A DNA stretch of 49,890 bases from Chitinophaga pinensis. GTDB taxonomy: Bacteria; Bacteroidota; Bacteroidia; NS11-12g; UBA955. Below are positions 1-7,528 of the stretch, piece after piece (the stretch's first letter is position 1; each line of letters opens with the position of its first letter). Under the pieces are notes generated by a model, which was not told the origin of the DNA, ran no database searches, and saw nothing but the letters and a program-made list of their open reading frames with translations. Location: contig CAMDUE010000006.1 of NCBI GenBank assembly GCA_945877575.1, positions 96,767 to 146,656 on the forward strand, in the 5' to 3' direction. A program made the position numbers and the translations under genes.

Positions 1-870
1 AGGAATACCCGTTTTTTCTCCTTCAATGTACTGTGCATTATTAGGGATATTCCAACTTCGAGTAAGTTCGCCATCAAACGAGTGCGCTGATGGACCAAGA
101 CCTAAATAGGGTGATCCCTTCCAATAATTGGAATTGTGTTTTGATCTATGTCCTGGTTTGCAGTAATTGCTGATTTCATAGGCATCCCAGCCAAATTCCA
201 GCATCAGTTTTTGCAAGAGCATAAAATCTTCGGTCATGCGCTCATCTACGGGTTCTTGAACTTCTTTCTTTTTAATCTGATGCGATAATGCAGTTTTGGG
301 TTCTACGGTTAAGGCATAAGCAGATAAATGGGTTATACCGGAGGTTAGCGCCCATCGAAGTTCGTTTTCCCATTCCTGAATTGATTTCCAGGGAGTTCCG
401 TAGATTAAATCTAAGGTCAGGTTTTGAAATCCAGCTTTTACGGCTAGTTGAATAGATTTTTTGGATTGTTCAGCAAGGTGATTCCGATTCATCAACTGCA
501 ATTCAGTATCGTTGAGAGATTGAACTCCAATGCTCAGTCTATTGATGCCTAGTTCCAACCATGTTTGCAATTGAAATGAATTGATATCTTCTGGGTTGCA
601 TTCTAAAGTGATTTCCTGAATTTCAGAGAGGTTGAAAGACGTATTTAGGGCATTAACAATTTGAAGAAGTTCATCTTTTTCTAATAGAGACGGTGTACCG
701 CCCCCAAAATAGATGGTTTCAAGTTTTAGATGCTGGTTTTTTTTACGATCAATTTCCAACAGGAGCGCTTCAATAAAGTCATTTTTGAGCTTCAGGGAAG
801 TGCTGAAATGGAAGTTGCAATAGTGGCACGCTTTTCTGCAAAAGGGAATGTGCAAATAGATGCCCGACAT
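1..870 (-). CDS. hemW: HemW-like radical SAM protein (C-terminus outside window)
   Basis: The minus strand encodes 290 residues from ATG at 868-870 and runs off the window edge, so the C-terminal part is missing. Residues 11-18 carry the radical SAM cluster motif C-x3-C-x2-C followed by N-F (PFCRKACHYCNF). The Phe where HemN has a fourth Cys fits HemW rather than the oxygen-independent coproporphyrinogen oxidase HemN. The GGGTPS motif follows at about residue 51. HemW proteins bind heme and act as heme chaperones; oxidase activity should not be assumed. The gene is divergent from the DUF4271 gene and has a TAACTTCG element four bases before its start. Confidence 0.9.
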   Translation of the reverse strand, partial: MSGIYLHIPFCRKACHYCNFHFSTSLKLKNDFIEALLLEIDRKKNQHLKLETIYFGGGTPSLLEKDELLQIVNALNTSFNLSEIQEITLECNPEDINSFQLQTWLELGINRLSIGVQSLNDTELQLMNRNHLAEQSKKSIQLAVKAGFQNLTLDLIYGTPWKSIQEWENELRWALTSGITHLSAYALTVEPKTALSHQIKKKEVQEPVDERMTEDFMLLQKLMLEFGWDAYEISNYCKPGHRSKHNSNYWKGSPYLGLGPSAHSFDGELTRSWNIPNNAQYIEGEKTGIP

Positions 871-874
871 AGTG

Positions 875-882
875 CGAAGTTA
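875..882 (-). promoter_or_regulatory. -7 promoter element of hemW
   Basis: On the minus strand the sequence reads TAACTTCG-CACT-ATG, a TAnnTTYG element four bases from the hemW start codon. This spacing would place the transcript start at or next to the ATG. The same TAACTTCG is found five bases before hppD. Confidence 0.45.
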
Positions 883-885
883 TCG

Positions 886-893
886 TATTTTTG
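886..893 (+). promoter_or_regulatory. -7 promoter element of the DUF4271 gene
   Basis: TATTTTTG matches the Bacteroidota TAnnTTTG element, 14 bases before the ATG at 908. I do not see a clear -33 TTTG at the expected distance. It lies back to back with the hemW element. Confidence 0.4.
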
Positions 894-907
894 CGAATCT
901 GACTTTT

Positions 908-1858
908 ATGAACTCAAAGGTTAAGTGGCTATTTTTTTGGTTTCTTTGGATGCTAACAGCCCAATCTTCTGGATTGATGGCTCAATCAGCACTAGATGCT
1001 CCAGCTGAAACTGAGTCAGATACTGTTCAATTGCTTGATAGCAATGCCATTAAATACAGCAGGGCGGGATTTAGATTTTGGGATTCTCTTTCGAAGGATT
1101 CTGGTTCAGGAAGATTCAAAAGTGCGTTAAATTGGCAAACGCCCACGGTTAAGGTTGATCGGGTTTTTGAGCCATACTCTCCTTTTATTCACGAAACTTA
1201 TTTGAGAATATCGAGAGTCAAGTTTTGGTTCTTTGCCGTGAGCATCTTCATAATCTTGTATTATCTCTATTTTAGAGCTGCTTTTGCCAAGCAATTTCAG
1301 CTCAGAATGAGCAGTTTTACCAAACAGTATTACTTTGAAGATTTGATGCGAGAACAAGCCATAAGTTCAGCCGCGGGAAGCGTGCATGCCTTCAATTTAG
1401 GACTGTTGGTTTTCTGTCAAGGAATTCTACTTTACTTGGTTGCGGCAGATTACAACAGATTGAACAGCATTTATACATTCATTCTTGCAATCATTGCAAC
1501 AGGTATTTTCAATGGTTTATTGCTCTTTACTCAGTACATATTCACTCAAAGTATGGATATGGGAGGGGTCTTGTTGCGTCAATTTCAAAGGCAAATAAAT
1601 GTCAATCTGTTATTCGCGTTCATTTGCATGCCCGTATTTCTTCTAAGTTATTACAATGCTGACTACTCCAATAATTCTTTGTGGTTAAAAATCATTTATT
1701 CGTCTTTAATTATTTGGATATCAATTCGTTTGTTGTACCAAGTTTACGGATTAATAAAAGATAACACATTGAATTTCACTTCAATTTTGTACCTTTGCAC
1801 CTTGGAAATTATCCCTTATTTGCTTTTACTAAAGTTTTTAGGAATAAACATATCATAA
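908..1858 (+). CDS. DUF4271 integral membrane protein
   Basis: The protein is 316 residues long. It starts with a signal-like hydrophobic segment (residues 4-20, FWFLWML), followed by a polar region to about residue 95. Some six to seven hydrophobic helices then run to the C-terminus, broken by a conserved-looking loop containing the MSSFTKQYYFEDLMREQ stretch. This arrangement, and the usual position next to hemD in Bacteroidota, match the DUF4271 family. Its biochemical function is unknown. I chose the ATG at 908 rather than 860 because 860 would overlap the hemW start and prefixes the signal sequence with unlikely residues. hemD follows three bases after the stop. Confidence 0.8.
   Translation: MNSKVKWLFFWFLWMLTAQSSGLMAQSALDAPAETESDTVQLLDSNAIKYSRAGFRFWDSLSKDSGSGRFKSALNWQTPTVKVDRVFEPYSPFIHETYLRISRVKFWFFAVSIFIILYYLYFRAAFAKQFQLRMSSFTKQYYFEDLMREQAISSAAGSVHAFNLGLLVFCQGILLYLVAADYNRLNSIYTFILAIIATGIFNGLLLFTQYIFTQSMDMGGVLLRQFQRQINVNLLFAFICMPVFLLSYYNADYSNNSLWLKIIYSSLIIWISIRLLYQVYGLIKDNTLNFTSILYLCTLEIIPYLLLLKFLGINIS
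1769..1797 (+). promoter_or_regulatory. Internal promoter for hemD
   Basis: TTG at 1769-1771, then 18 bases, then TACCTTTG at 1790-1797: a good match to the Bacteroidota TTG/TAnnTTTG promoter. It lies inside the 3' end of the DUF4271 gene, about 64 bases before hemD, so hemD could be transcribed independently. Confidence 0.55.
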
Positions 1859-1861
1859 TTC

Positions 1862-2623
1862 ATGTACCCGGAAAGAGAAACCAAAGTCAAATCCATTCTG
1901 ATCACTCAACCCCCGCCAGAACCGGGCAGAAACGTGTATGAAGAGTTTGCAAAAAAGTACAAAATCACCATTGATTTCAGGGCGTTTATTCACATTGAAC
2001 CGTTAACTCCCAAAGAAATCAGAAAGCAAAAAGTCAATTTTGCTGATTTTACCGCAGTAATCTTTAATTCAAAAAATGCCGTAGATTATTTCTTTTCTTT
2101 GGCTCAAGAAATGAAGGTGGAAATTTCTCCCGAAATGAAGTATTTTTCCATCAATGAGAATGTATCTAATTACGTTCAGAAATACATTGTACCGCGTAAA
2201 CGTAAAATGTTTACATCCAAAGGAAATGAAAAAGATTTCTTGACTCTCTTCAAAACCCACAAGAAAGAAAAATTCTTGTTCCCTTGCAGCGATATTCGTA
2301 AACCGAGTATCCCTGATTACTTCACTCAAAACGAATTTGATTTCACCGAAGTCATCATTTATCGCACAGTTTCTTCTGATTTAAGCGATCTTGAAAATGT
2401 GTTTTACGATGTAATTGTATTCTTTTCGCCTGCAGATATCAAATCTTTGTATGACAACTTCCCCGGGTTTGTTCAGAACAAAACCAGAATAGCTGGCTTT
2501 GGAAGCTCCACCCAGCAAGCCATCGAAGAACACAATCTTATCTTAGATATTCCAGCTCCAGCAGTGAATATACCTAGTATGGTTGCTGCTTTGGAAGACT
2601 ATTTGTCTAGAGTGAACAAGTAA
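1862..2623 (+). CDS. hemD: Uroporphyrinogen-III synthase
   Basis: The protein is 253 residues, a usual length for HemD. It closes and inverts the fourth pyrrole ring of hydroxymethylbilane to give uroporphyrinogen III in the cytoplasm. Recognisable family landmarks are the opening KSILITQPPPE strand, the AVIFNSKNAVDYFF segment where one domain ends, the FLFPCSDIRKPSIP stretch before the second domain, and DVIVFFSPADIKSLY near residue 190. HemD sequences diverge strongly, so the call rests on the overall pattern and the DUF4271-hemD neighbourhood. Its 3' end overlaps the convergent methyltransferase gene by 25 bases. Confidence 0.88.
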   Translation: MYPERETKVKSILITQPPPEPGRNVYEEFAKKYKITIDFRAFIHIEPLTPKEIRKQKVNFADFTAVIFNSKNAVDYFFSLAQEMKVEISPEMKYFSINENVSNYVQKYIVPRKRKMFTSKGNEKDFLTLFKTHKKEKFLFPCSDIRKPSIPDYFTQNEFDFTEVIIYRTVSSDLSDLENVFYDVIVFFSPADIKSLYDNFPGFVQNKTRIAGFGSSTQQAIEEHNLILDIPAPAVNIPSMVAALEDYLSRVNK

Positions 2624-3840
2624 CCCCCCACCCAGGCCCTAAATTCTGAGCCACTTTTGGTGATGAAAATCACCCTGTTTCCTCCGTCTTTTATACCCAA
2701 TATTTTTAATAGTTCGTGACCCTTCATGCCACTGCAATCTCTAGCAGTGACCGTTGCTTGAGCAATATTTTGATCTTTCAAAGTGCGTTTTAATTCCTTT
2801 AAACTTCCCTTAAATTCTAATTCTACCCTTAAAGTTCTTCCTAAATAATTTGGAAAGGTACATTTTCCAACAAATAAGGTGCCTTGCGTGGTAACAGAAA
2901 TCAAATCGGGGTGCTCTCTGAACTTCTCATTCAACCCCAATATATTCATATGTCCGTGAGGCTCAAAAATGAAATCCAATCCGTCACTTTTTTTTTCTAT
3001 TTGTTCTAAATCATCAACTTCATGGAAAATGTCAGCATGTTCGCTCTCTTTGATATTTACCGCGCTGCGGAGGATATTTTGAGCGCCTAGTGGATGTACT
3101 TCAACCAACAATTCCTTGACCTCCGATTTGTACATCACGCTGTAAAAGTGCAATTCTCCAGGCAACCACTTCCGGATTTCTCGAAAATCAGTAGCTGGAC
3201 TCAACTTGATGAGCCATCGGTTGCAGAGATTGCCGTATTTCTCAATTAACTCCATGATGTTGGGTTGGAAAATAGAAAAGTTGCCTCCCAATCGTTCGTT
3301 TTCCTGGCGGCGGTCAGGATCAACATAAATGAGGTCTATGGATGGTTCAATTCCGTGAGCTGATAAATATTCTTCGGCAGTAAAGGTGAGCCGTTTATAT
3401 TTACTCAGTTGTTCAGCAGGTAAAGTTTTGTTGAAATTGAATTCAACCAGTTGGTTAAGGGCCCCATTCGGGTCCAAGCTTTTAACTGTGCATCCCAATT
3501 TTAACCATGCCCAATCATCAATTCCCAATCCACCGGTTAGGCTTAACATTTTTTGGGATGAAAAAAAGCCCGCTTTCCAAAGGGCCACCGATTCTGAGGT
3601 TGATTGTTCTAGGCTTCGTTGTTCGAATAAACATCCAACAGAAACAAAAGAGGGCAATTTCTTGATAGCCTTTTCTTTGAGTTTGTATTGTTCTAAAGCC
3701 AAAGGTAAGAATTCACCGAACTTTTTCTGCAGTTCACCGAGTGAAGGCATTTTTTGCGGTGATTTTTCCGAATTAATCAACGACAAAGCAAGAGAAATGT
3801 CCTCAAATGCGTTTACTTTGTAAATTAATTCAGAAATCAT
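2599..3840 (-). CDS. THUMP-like domain class I SAM methyltransferase (PG_1098-type)
   Basis: 413 residues. The middle holds a class I methyltransferase fold: MLSLTGGLGID is the SAM-binding glycine loop, VKSLDPN the acidic second strand, IDLIYVDPDRR the motif-IV-like catalytic strand. The C-terminus (from about residue 260) matches the ferredoxin-like and THUMP-like domains of the PG_1098 family of Bacteroidota, ending FRAWVGGYLFTLDK. THUMP association suggests an RNA, possibly tRNA, substrate, but this is inference. I start it at the ATG at 3838-3840, which is preceded eight bases upstream by TAATTTTG; a longer reading frame upstream is only the antisense of the small lipoprotein gene. It overlaps hemD tail to tail. 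Confidence 0.85.
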   Translation of the reverse strand: MISELIYKVNAFEDISLALSLINSEKSPQKMPSLGELQKKFGEFLPLALEQYKLKEKAIKKLPSFVSVGCLFEQRSLEQSTSESVALWKAGFFSSQKMLSLTGGLGIDDWAWLKLGCTVKSLDPNGALNQLVEFNFNKTLPAEQLSKYKRLTFTAEEYLSAHGIEPSIDLIYVDPDRRQENERLGGNFSIFQPNIMELIEKYGNLCNRWLIKLSPATDFREIRKWLPGELHFYSVMYKSEVKELLVEVHPLGAQNILRSAVNIKESEHADIFHEVDDLEQIEKKSDGLDFIFEPHGHMNILGLNEKFREHPDLISVTTQGTLFVGKCTFPNYLGRTLRVELEFKGSLKELKRTLKDQNIAQATVTARDCSGMKGHELLKILGIKDGGNRVIFITKSGSEFRAWVGGYLFTLDK

Positions 3841-3958
3841 GAAGACTGCAAAATTAATCGCAATTATTGGTATCGCTGCAACCTTATTCACAGCATGTGG
3901 CGTTCGCAAGAAAGACAAATGCCCAAGCATGGGTGAGAGAACCACCATTGTAAAGTAA
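3839..3958 (+). CDS. Small putative lipoprotein, 39 residues
   Basis: A complete reading frame of 39 codons and TAA: a basic start (MKTAK), a hydrophobic core, then the lipobox-like LFTAC with Cys20, followed by a short polar tail rich in Lys/Arg that includes a CPSMG stretch. This is the layout of a lipoprotein processed by signal peptidase II and anchored in a membrane; function unknown. Very small lipoproteins with a CPxx tail occur in Bacteroidota, which supports reality. Its ATG overlaps the start codon of the divergent methyltransferase by two bases. No convincing promoter is seen (nearest is the imperfect TTACTTTG at 3813-3820). ytxJ starts four bases after its stop, so the two are probably cotranscribed. 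Confidence 0.6.
   Translation: MKTAKLIAIIGIAATLFTACGVRKKDKCPSMGERTTIVK
3849..3856 (-). promoter_or_regulatory. -7 promoter element of the THUMP-like methyltransferase
   Basis: TAATTTTG on the minus strand, eight bases before the ATG. It falls inside the coding sequence of the divergent small lipoprotein. Confidence 0.4.
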
Positions 3959-3962
3959 TTCC

Positions 3963-4301
3963 ATGAACGGTTGGCACGATTTATTGAGCACTGAACAAGT
4001 AGATCAAGCCGTTCAAAACTCAGCCCACAAAACAGTGGTGTTCTTTAAACATTCTACCCGCTGTTCAATTTCCACCATGGCTAAAAAACGACTTGAGTCG
4101 TTGGAGTCATCGGAGTTATCAAAGGCTGATTTTTACTATCTAGATCTAATCGCTCACCGTGATGTTTCCAACTACATTGCTGAGAAATTGCACGTCTATC
4201 ACGAATCCCCTCAAATCATTGTGGTGAAAAATGGAGAGTGCACTTACGATGCATCGCACATGGAAATTAGCAGCCGCGACTTGATTCAGGAAGTATCATG
4301 A
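3963..4301 (+). CDS. ytxJ: Bacillithiol system redox-active protein YtxJ
   Basis: 112 residues with a thioredoxin-like fold. VVFFKHSTRCSISTMAKKR places a single active-site Cys at residue 34 in a monothiol motif, and the family signature of a strand ending in a Pro (HESPQIIVVKNG, cis-Pro region) follows. YtxJ proteins co-occur with bacillithiol biosynthesis and are proposed to act as monothiol bacilliredoxin-like proteins. Presence of the gene suggests, but does not prove, that this organism makes bacillithiol. The next gene overlaps its stop by four bases (ATGA), so translation is likely coupled. Confidence 0.85.
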   Translation: MNGWHDLLSTEQVDQAVQNSAHKTVVFFKHSTRCSISTMAKKRLESLESSELSKADFYYLDLIAHRDVSNYIAEKLHVYHESPQIIVVKNGECTYDASHMEISSRDLIQEVS

Positions 4302-4693
4302 TTCCGGTCTTTAATTTGGGCGACGAAACTCAGTTGACCTTTATGGTGACTGAGTCTGATTTAGCCTCATTCAACGGGGAGCGTGTGCATCCATTTTATT
4401 CCACTTTTTCCTTGGGACGAGATGCTGAATGGACTTGCAGGCAATTTGTTCTTCAAATGAAGGAGGAAGACGAAGAGGGAATAGGTACTTTTTTGAATAT
4501 CAAGCACGCTTCTCCTGCTTTGTTGGGGGAACAAGTAACCATTACAGCAAAAATCACTAGACTTGAAGGAAATAGCATAGATTGTGATTTTTGGGTAAAT
4601 GCCGGCGAACGGTTGGTTGCTCAAGGAGAACAAGGCCAAAAAATATTGAAAAAAGAAAAAGTTCAGAGATTGATTGAACAAATAACCCCATGA
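4298..4693 (+). CDS. Hotdog-fold thioesterase-like protein
   Basis: 131 residues. The sequence order (an early polar strand ending VTESDLASF, the helix region VHPFYSTFSLGRDAEWTCRQF, then strands around ASPALLGEQVTITAKITRLEGN and IDCDFWVNAGERLVAQGEQGQ) resembles small FlK-like/acyl-CoA thioesterase hotdog proteins. GEQVTITAKI followed by the final strand pair is the most typical part. Substrate unknown. It is linked by ATGA overlaps to ytxJ upstream and smpB downstream, so the three genes form one translationally coupled unit. Confidence 0.7.
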   Translation: MIPVFNLGDETQLTFMVTESDLASFNGERVHPFYSTFSLGRDAEWTCRQFVLQMKEEDEEGIGTFLNIKHASPALLGEQVTITAKITRLEGNSIDCDFWVNAGERLVAQGEQGQKILKKEKVQRLIEQITP

Positions 4694-5148
4694 GTAAAGG
4701 AACCAAAAAAATTGAAATTCACAACCGAAAAGCATCGTTCAATTATCACATTGAAGAACGGTTTGAGGCGGGCATGGAATTGAGAGGTTCTGAAGTTAAA
4801 TCTATACGAAGCAATTCGGTGAATATGGGCGATGGTTATTGTTATTTGGAAAACGGGGAGTTGTTCCTCAAGAATATGCATATTTCGGAATGGAAACAGG
4901 CCAGCTATGACGCTCACGAACCCCTGAGAGATCGTAAACTCCTACTCAATAAAAGAGAACTTGCACGTATCGAAGGGCGCATCAAATCGAAAGGATACGC
5001 CGTTTTTCCCGTTCGACTTTTTGAAAGCGACCGTGGTTTTTTTAAGTTAGAAATTGGCTTAGGTCAGGGTAAAAAGACTTTTGACAAGCGTGAAGATATC
5101 AAAGAAAAGGACATTAAAAGAGATCTTGATCGAGGTGGGCGTTATTGA
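4690..5148 (+). CDS. smpB: SsrA-binding protein SmpB
   Basis: 152 residues, the usual length. SmpB binds tmRNA and delivers it to stalled ribosomes for trans-translation. Diagnostic stretches are the N-terminal IHNRKASFNYHIEERFEAG, the GSEVKSIR strand, and the basic tail from KTFDKREDIKEKDIKRDL to the end, which inserts in the mRNA channel. The start overlaps the previous gene by four bases. The 3' end overlaps the convergent PIN toxin gene by seven bases. Confidence 0.96.
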   Translation: MSKGTKKIEIHNRKASFNYHIEERFEAGMELRGSEVKSIRSNSVNMGDGYCYLENGELFLKNMHISEWKQASYDAHEPLRDRKLLLNKRELARIEGRIKSKGYAVFPVRLFESDRGFFKLEIGLGQGKKTFDKREDIKEKDIKRDLDRGGRY

Positions 5149-5564
5149 TCTAAAGTGAGATGTTCCAGTAAAAATTCCGCTACGGTTTTTACAGGAATAC
5201 TGCAATTTAAAAAGCCTTTCAAATCTCGGGTTAATATAAATTCTTGGTTGTTTGCAGTGGCCACGGCCATTTGAATACCGTCTTCGGTGTCTTCATGATT
5301 CAAGGTTATTCCTTGTTTGATTTGTTCTAAATTTAAATCCAATACCTGAACATATTTAGTGACAATTTCTATACATTCTTGTTGCTTCGATTTGCTTTGT
5401 TTTCTCAATAAGTAGAGTAGGTTGGCAATGGTTAAAGCAGAAGTAGAAAGTTGCCACGATCGGTCTGAAGCTAAAGTCAATAATGTCAAACTGTGATTGG
5501 AATGAGGCATTCGATCAAAGAATATGTCAGCCAATACATTGGTATCGAGAAATAGCTTAATCAT
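5142..5564 (-). CDS. PIN-domain toxin (VapC-like ribonuclease)
   Basis: 140 residues. The N-terminus FLDTNVLADIFFDR is the classic PIN motif with the first catalytic Asp at residue 7. Further acidic positions lie in the HEDTEDGIQMAVA helix, and the TRDLKGF segment sits where the last acidic residue is expected. PIN toxins of this group are Mg-dependent RNases. It overlaps the upstream antitoxin gene by eight bases, the normal arrangement for a toxin-antitoxin operon. Its C-terminus overlaps smpB tail to tail. All expected acidic positions seem present, so the toxin is probably intact. Confidence 0.85.
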   Translation of the reverse strand: MIKLFLDTNVLADIFFDRMPHSNHSLTLLTLASDRSWQLSTSALTIANLLYLLRKQSKSKQQECIEIVTKYVQVLDLNLEQIKQGITLNHEDTEDGIQMAVATANNQEFILTRDLKGFLNCSIPVKTVAEFLLEHLTLDQ

Positions 5565-5823
5565 TTAAGCGCTTATATTTCTGCTCCATGTATTGCAATC
5601 GATCTTCATTTTCTTCTAAATGATCAGATTCAGAATTTAATAATCCTTTGATAGATAACAAATCATTTGGGAATTCTAGGGAATCAATAGAATCTTCGTT
5701 TTCCAAAAGGTGAATTAACTTTTCTTCAACCAATTGAGACAAACTTTTACCCTGTCGCTTGGCATACAGTTTGCCTTTTTCAGCAACCATTTGTGATATT
5801 CGAAGGGTTAATTTGTAATCCAT
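5557..5823 (-). CDS. Antitoxin, DUF6364-like
   Basis: 88 residues from the ATG at 5821-5823. DYKLTLRISQMVAEKGKLYAK followed by GKSLSQLVEEKL is the ribbon-helix-helix-like N-terminus common to DUF6364 antitoxins that partner PIN toxins. The acidic C-terminal part would bind the toxin. An alternative ATG at 5839-5841 would add six residues and start inside the inverted repeat; I prefer the shorter form because homologous antitoxins begin at MDxKLTL. A TATTTTTG element and a 9-bp inverted repeat lie directly upstream, consistent with autoregulation. Confidence 0.75.
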   Translation of the reverse strand: MDYKLTLRISQMVAEKGKLYAKRQGKSLSQLVEEKLIHLLENEDSIDSLEFPNDLLSIKGLLNSESDHLEENEDRLQYMEQKYKRLND

Positions 5824-5831
5824 AAAACTTT

Positions 5832-5861
5832 TGACGTACATTATTTTTATTTTGTACGTCA
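5832..5861. promoter_or_regulatory. Inverted repeat operator/hairpin at the PIN toxin-antitoxin promoter
   Basis: TGACGTACA at 5832-5840 and TGTACGTCA at 5853-5861 are perfect 9-bp inverted copies separated by 12 AT-rich bases. The repeat begins next to the -7 element and ends nine bases before the antitoxin start. It could be the binding site of the antitoxin (autorepression) or a 5' leader hairpin. Confidence 0.65.
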
Positions 5862-5892
5862 CAAAAATATTAAAAGTAAATTACAAAAACAA
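5862..5892 (-). promoter_or_regulatory. Promoter of the PIN toxin-antitoxin operon
   Basis: On the minus strand TTG (5890-5892), 20 bases, TATTTTTG (5862-5869). It fits the Bacteroidota consensus and occupies the short gap after the menD stop at 5894. Confidence 0.5.
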
Positions 5893-5893
5893 C

Positions 5894-7528
5894 TTAGTTG
5901 TCATCTTTGCAAATCAATTCTACGAGAGTTGCAGTTTCTGCAAATAAGATTTTTTGAAAGCTTAAGTCAATTTGATCTACACCCAATGATTGATGCTCCA
6001 TACCATAGAATTTAGATAGGTGTTTAAAATCAAATTTTCTTGGGGTATGAATGAACTTTCGAAGTTCAGGGAATTTGTTTGGACCTTCAATCCAGTCGAA
6101 AATTCTTCCGCCGCCGTTATTGAATACCACCACTCTCAAATTGGAAGGTAAATCTGTCCAAAGTGCATTAGAATCATAAACGGTAGTTACATCGCCCAGA
6201 ACGGCAATGACTATTTTTTCGGGTTGTGCCAGCGCTGATCCAACCGCGGTGCTCAAACAACCATCAATGCCGCTAACACCTCGATTTGAGAAAATCTGAG
6301 CCGCTGTGGGCAAAGACCAGCTGCCATATCTCACGGGCATGGAGTTTCCCAAATGAATGATAAAACGCTCGTCAATGGATTTGAAAAATTGCTGCATCCA
6401 AATGAGCTCACTTGAAAATGGCTCAGGCAATTCATTGGATTTCAATGGCTGAGTTGCAACAAACTGTTGCCAAACTTCTGAATATTTTTTGCAAGAATTT
6501 ATTTGATCTTCAGCGTTATGGGTATTCCAAAGTTCCAAAATTCCTTGAAGAAAATCGGCTTCGAAGCTGGGAATGTGTACCGGATTGGTTTCAAAAGGAT
6601 CGCCTACCTCTGAATATGGTCCAAGATGGATATGATGCGGTTTGTGTTTTTGGAGGAAGTTTTTGAGGGGTTTCGACAGTGTAACTGTCCCCAAAGAAAT
6701 CAATAAATCTGGCTTTAAAGATGCGGGAATTTCTCGTTTTAATAAGGCCCAATCCCAACTTTGCAGCCCGTAGGGTTGTTGTGAACTGCATACGTCGCTG
6801 AAAATCGGAAGGTAATTCTGAAGCTCGGAGAGTACTTGAGAGAGGGTTTCGGACGGGGGATTTTGACCCACCAACACCGCAATTTTTTGAGCGCTGCCAA
6901 TGGCCGAAGAGATGTCTTCTAAAGTTACTTTGGGTATTTGGGATGCTTTGTAAACAAAGGGTTTTACAGCAATGGAATCAGAATCAGAAGCAGAGCTAAA
7001 GGTTGAAATTCCTTCGTAAATGGGTTCTGAAAGAGCAATATTTAAGTGAAAGGGACCGGGAATTTGAGTGAGTGAATCCTGAAACAGTTGGTAAATGCCT
7101 TCGGTGAGTTCGTGTTCAGATGAATTCCGGGGATTGCAATGGTGTGAATGACGCACATAAGTGCCAAAAATACCGGGTTGTCGGAGGGTTTGACCATCCC
7201 ACTGATCAATGAGTTCTTCGGGCCGGTCAGCAGAAACAATACACAGCGGAATTCGTTGATAATAGGCTTCAACCACGGCAGGAAATGCGTTTACCAATGC
7301 TGATCCTGATGTGCACAAGAATGCAGCTGGAAATTGATCTGATTGAGCCATTCCCATGGCTGAAAAAGCAGCAGAGCGTTCATCGGGCATGCTGAATAAT
7401 TGCATGTTTGGATTTCTAAGCAGCGCTGCAACGATGGGTGCATTTCTAGAGCCAGGTGAAATTACCCAGCGAAGAATGCCAATTTCTTCAAAAAGTTGAA
7501 CTATATGGTCTAGCTTTTTGGATAGCAT
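5894..7528 (-). CDS. menD: SEPHCHC synthase MenD
   Basis: 544 residues, normal for MenD. The thiamine-diphosphate enzyme condenses isochorismate with 2-oxoglutarate in menaquinone synthesis. WVISPGSRNAPI at residues 21-32 and the DERSAAFSAMGMAQ segment (residues 49-62, carrying the cofactor-activating Glu) are hallmarks. The C-terminal cofactor motif is AVLGDVTTVYDSNALW, continuing to VVVFNNGGGRIFDWIEG. Its ATG directly follows the stop codon of the metallo-hydrolase gene with no gap, so the two are likely cotranscribed. Other men genes are not in this window. Confidence 0.95.
   Translation of the reverse strand: MLSKKLDHIVQLFEEIGILRWVISPGSRNAPIVAALLRNPNMQLFSMPDERSAAFSAMGMAQSDQFPAAFLCTSGSALVNAFPAVVEAYYQRIPLCIVSADRPEELIDQWDGQTLRQPGIFGTYVRHSHHCNPRNSSEHELTEGIYQLFQDSLTQIPGPFHLNIALSEPIYEGISTFSSASDSDSIAVKPFVYKASQIPKVTLEDISSAIGSAQKIAVLVGQNPPSETLSQVLSELQNYLPIFSDVCSSQQPYGLQSWDWALLKREIPASLKPDLLISLGTVTLSKPLKNFLQKHKPHHIHLGPYSEVGDPFETNPVHIPSFEADFLQGILELWNTHNAEDQINSCKKYSEVWQQFVATQPLKSNELPEPFSSELIWMQQFFKSIDERFIIHLGNSMPVRYGSWSLPTAAQIFSNRGVSGIDGCLSTAVGSALAQPEKIVIAVLGDVTTVYDSNALWTDLPSNLRVVVFNNGGGRIFDWIEGPNKFPELRKFIHTPRKFDFKHLSKFYGMEHQSLGVDQIDLSFQKILFAETATLVELICKDDN

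Noticed and set aside
860-907. Earlier ATG for the DUF4271 gene
   Set aside because: It would overlap the hemW start codon and lie upstream of the likely -7 element at 886.
3386-3823. Plus-strand frame of 145 codons inside the methyltransferase gene
   Set aside because: Antisense shadow of a clear coding sequence with no domain features.
3841-3948. 36-codon extension of the THUMP-like methyltransferase
   Set aside because: It is the antisense of the small lipoprotein gene and passes through the likely promoter.
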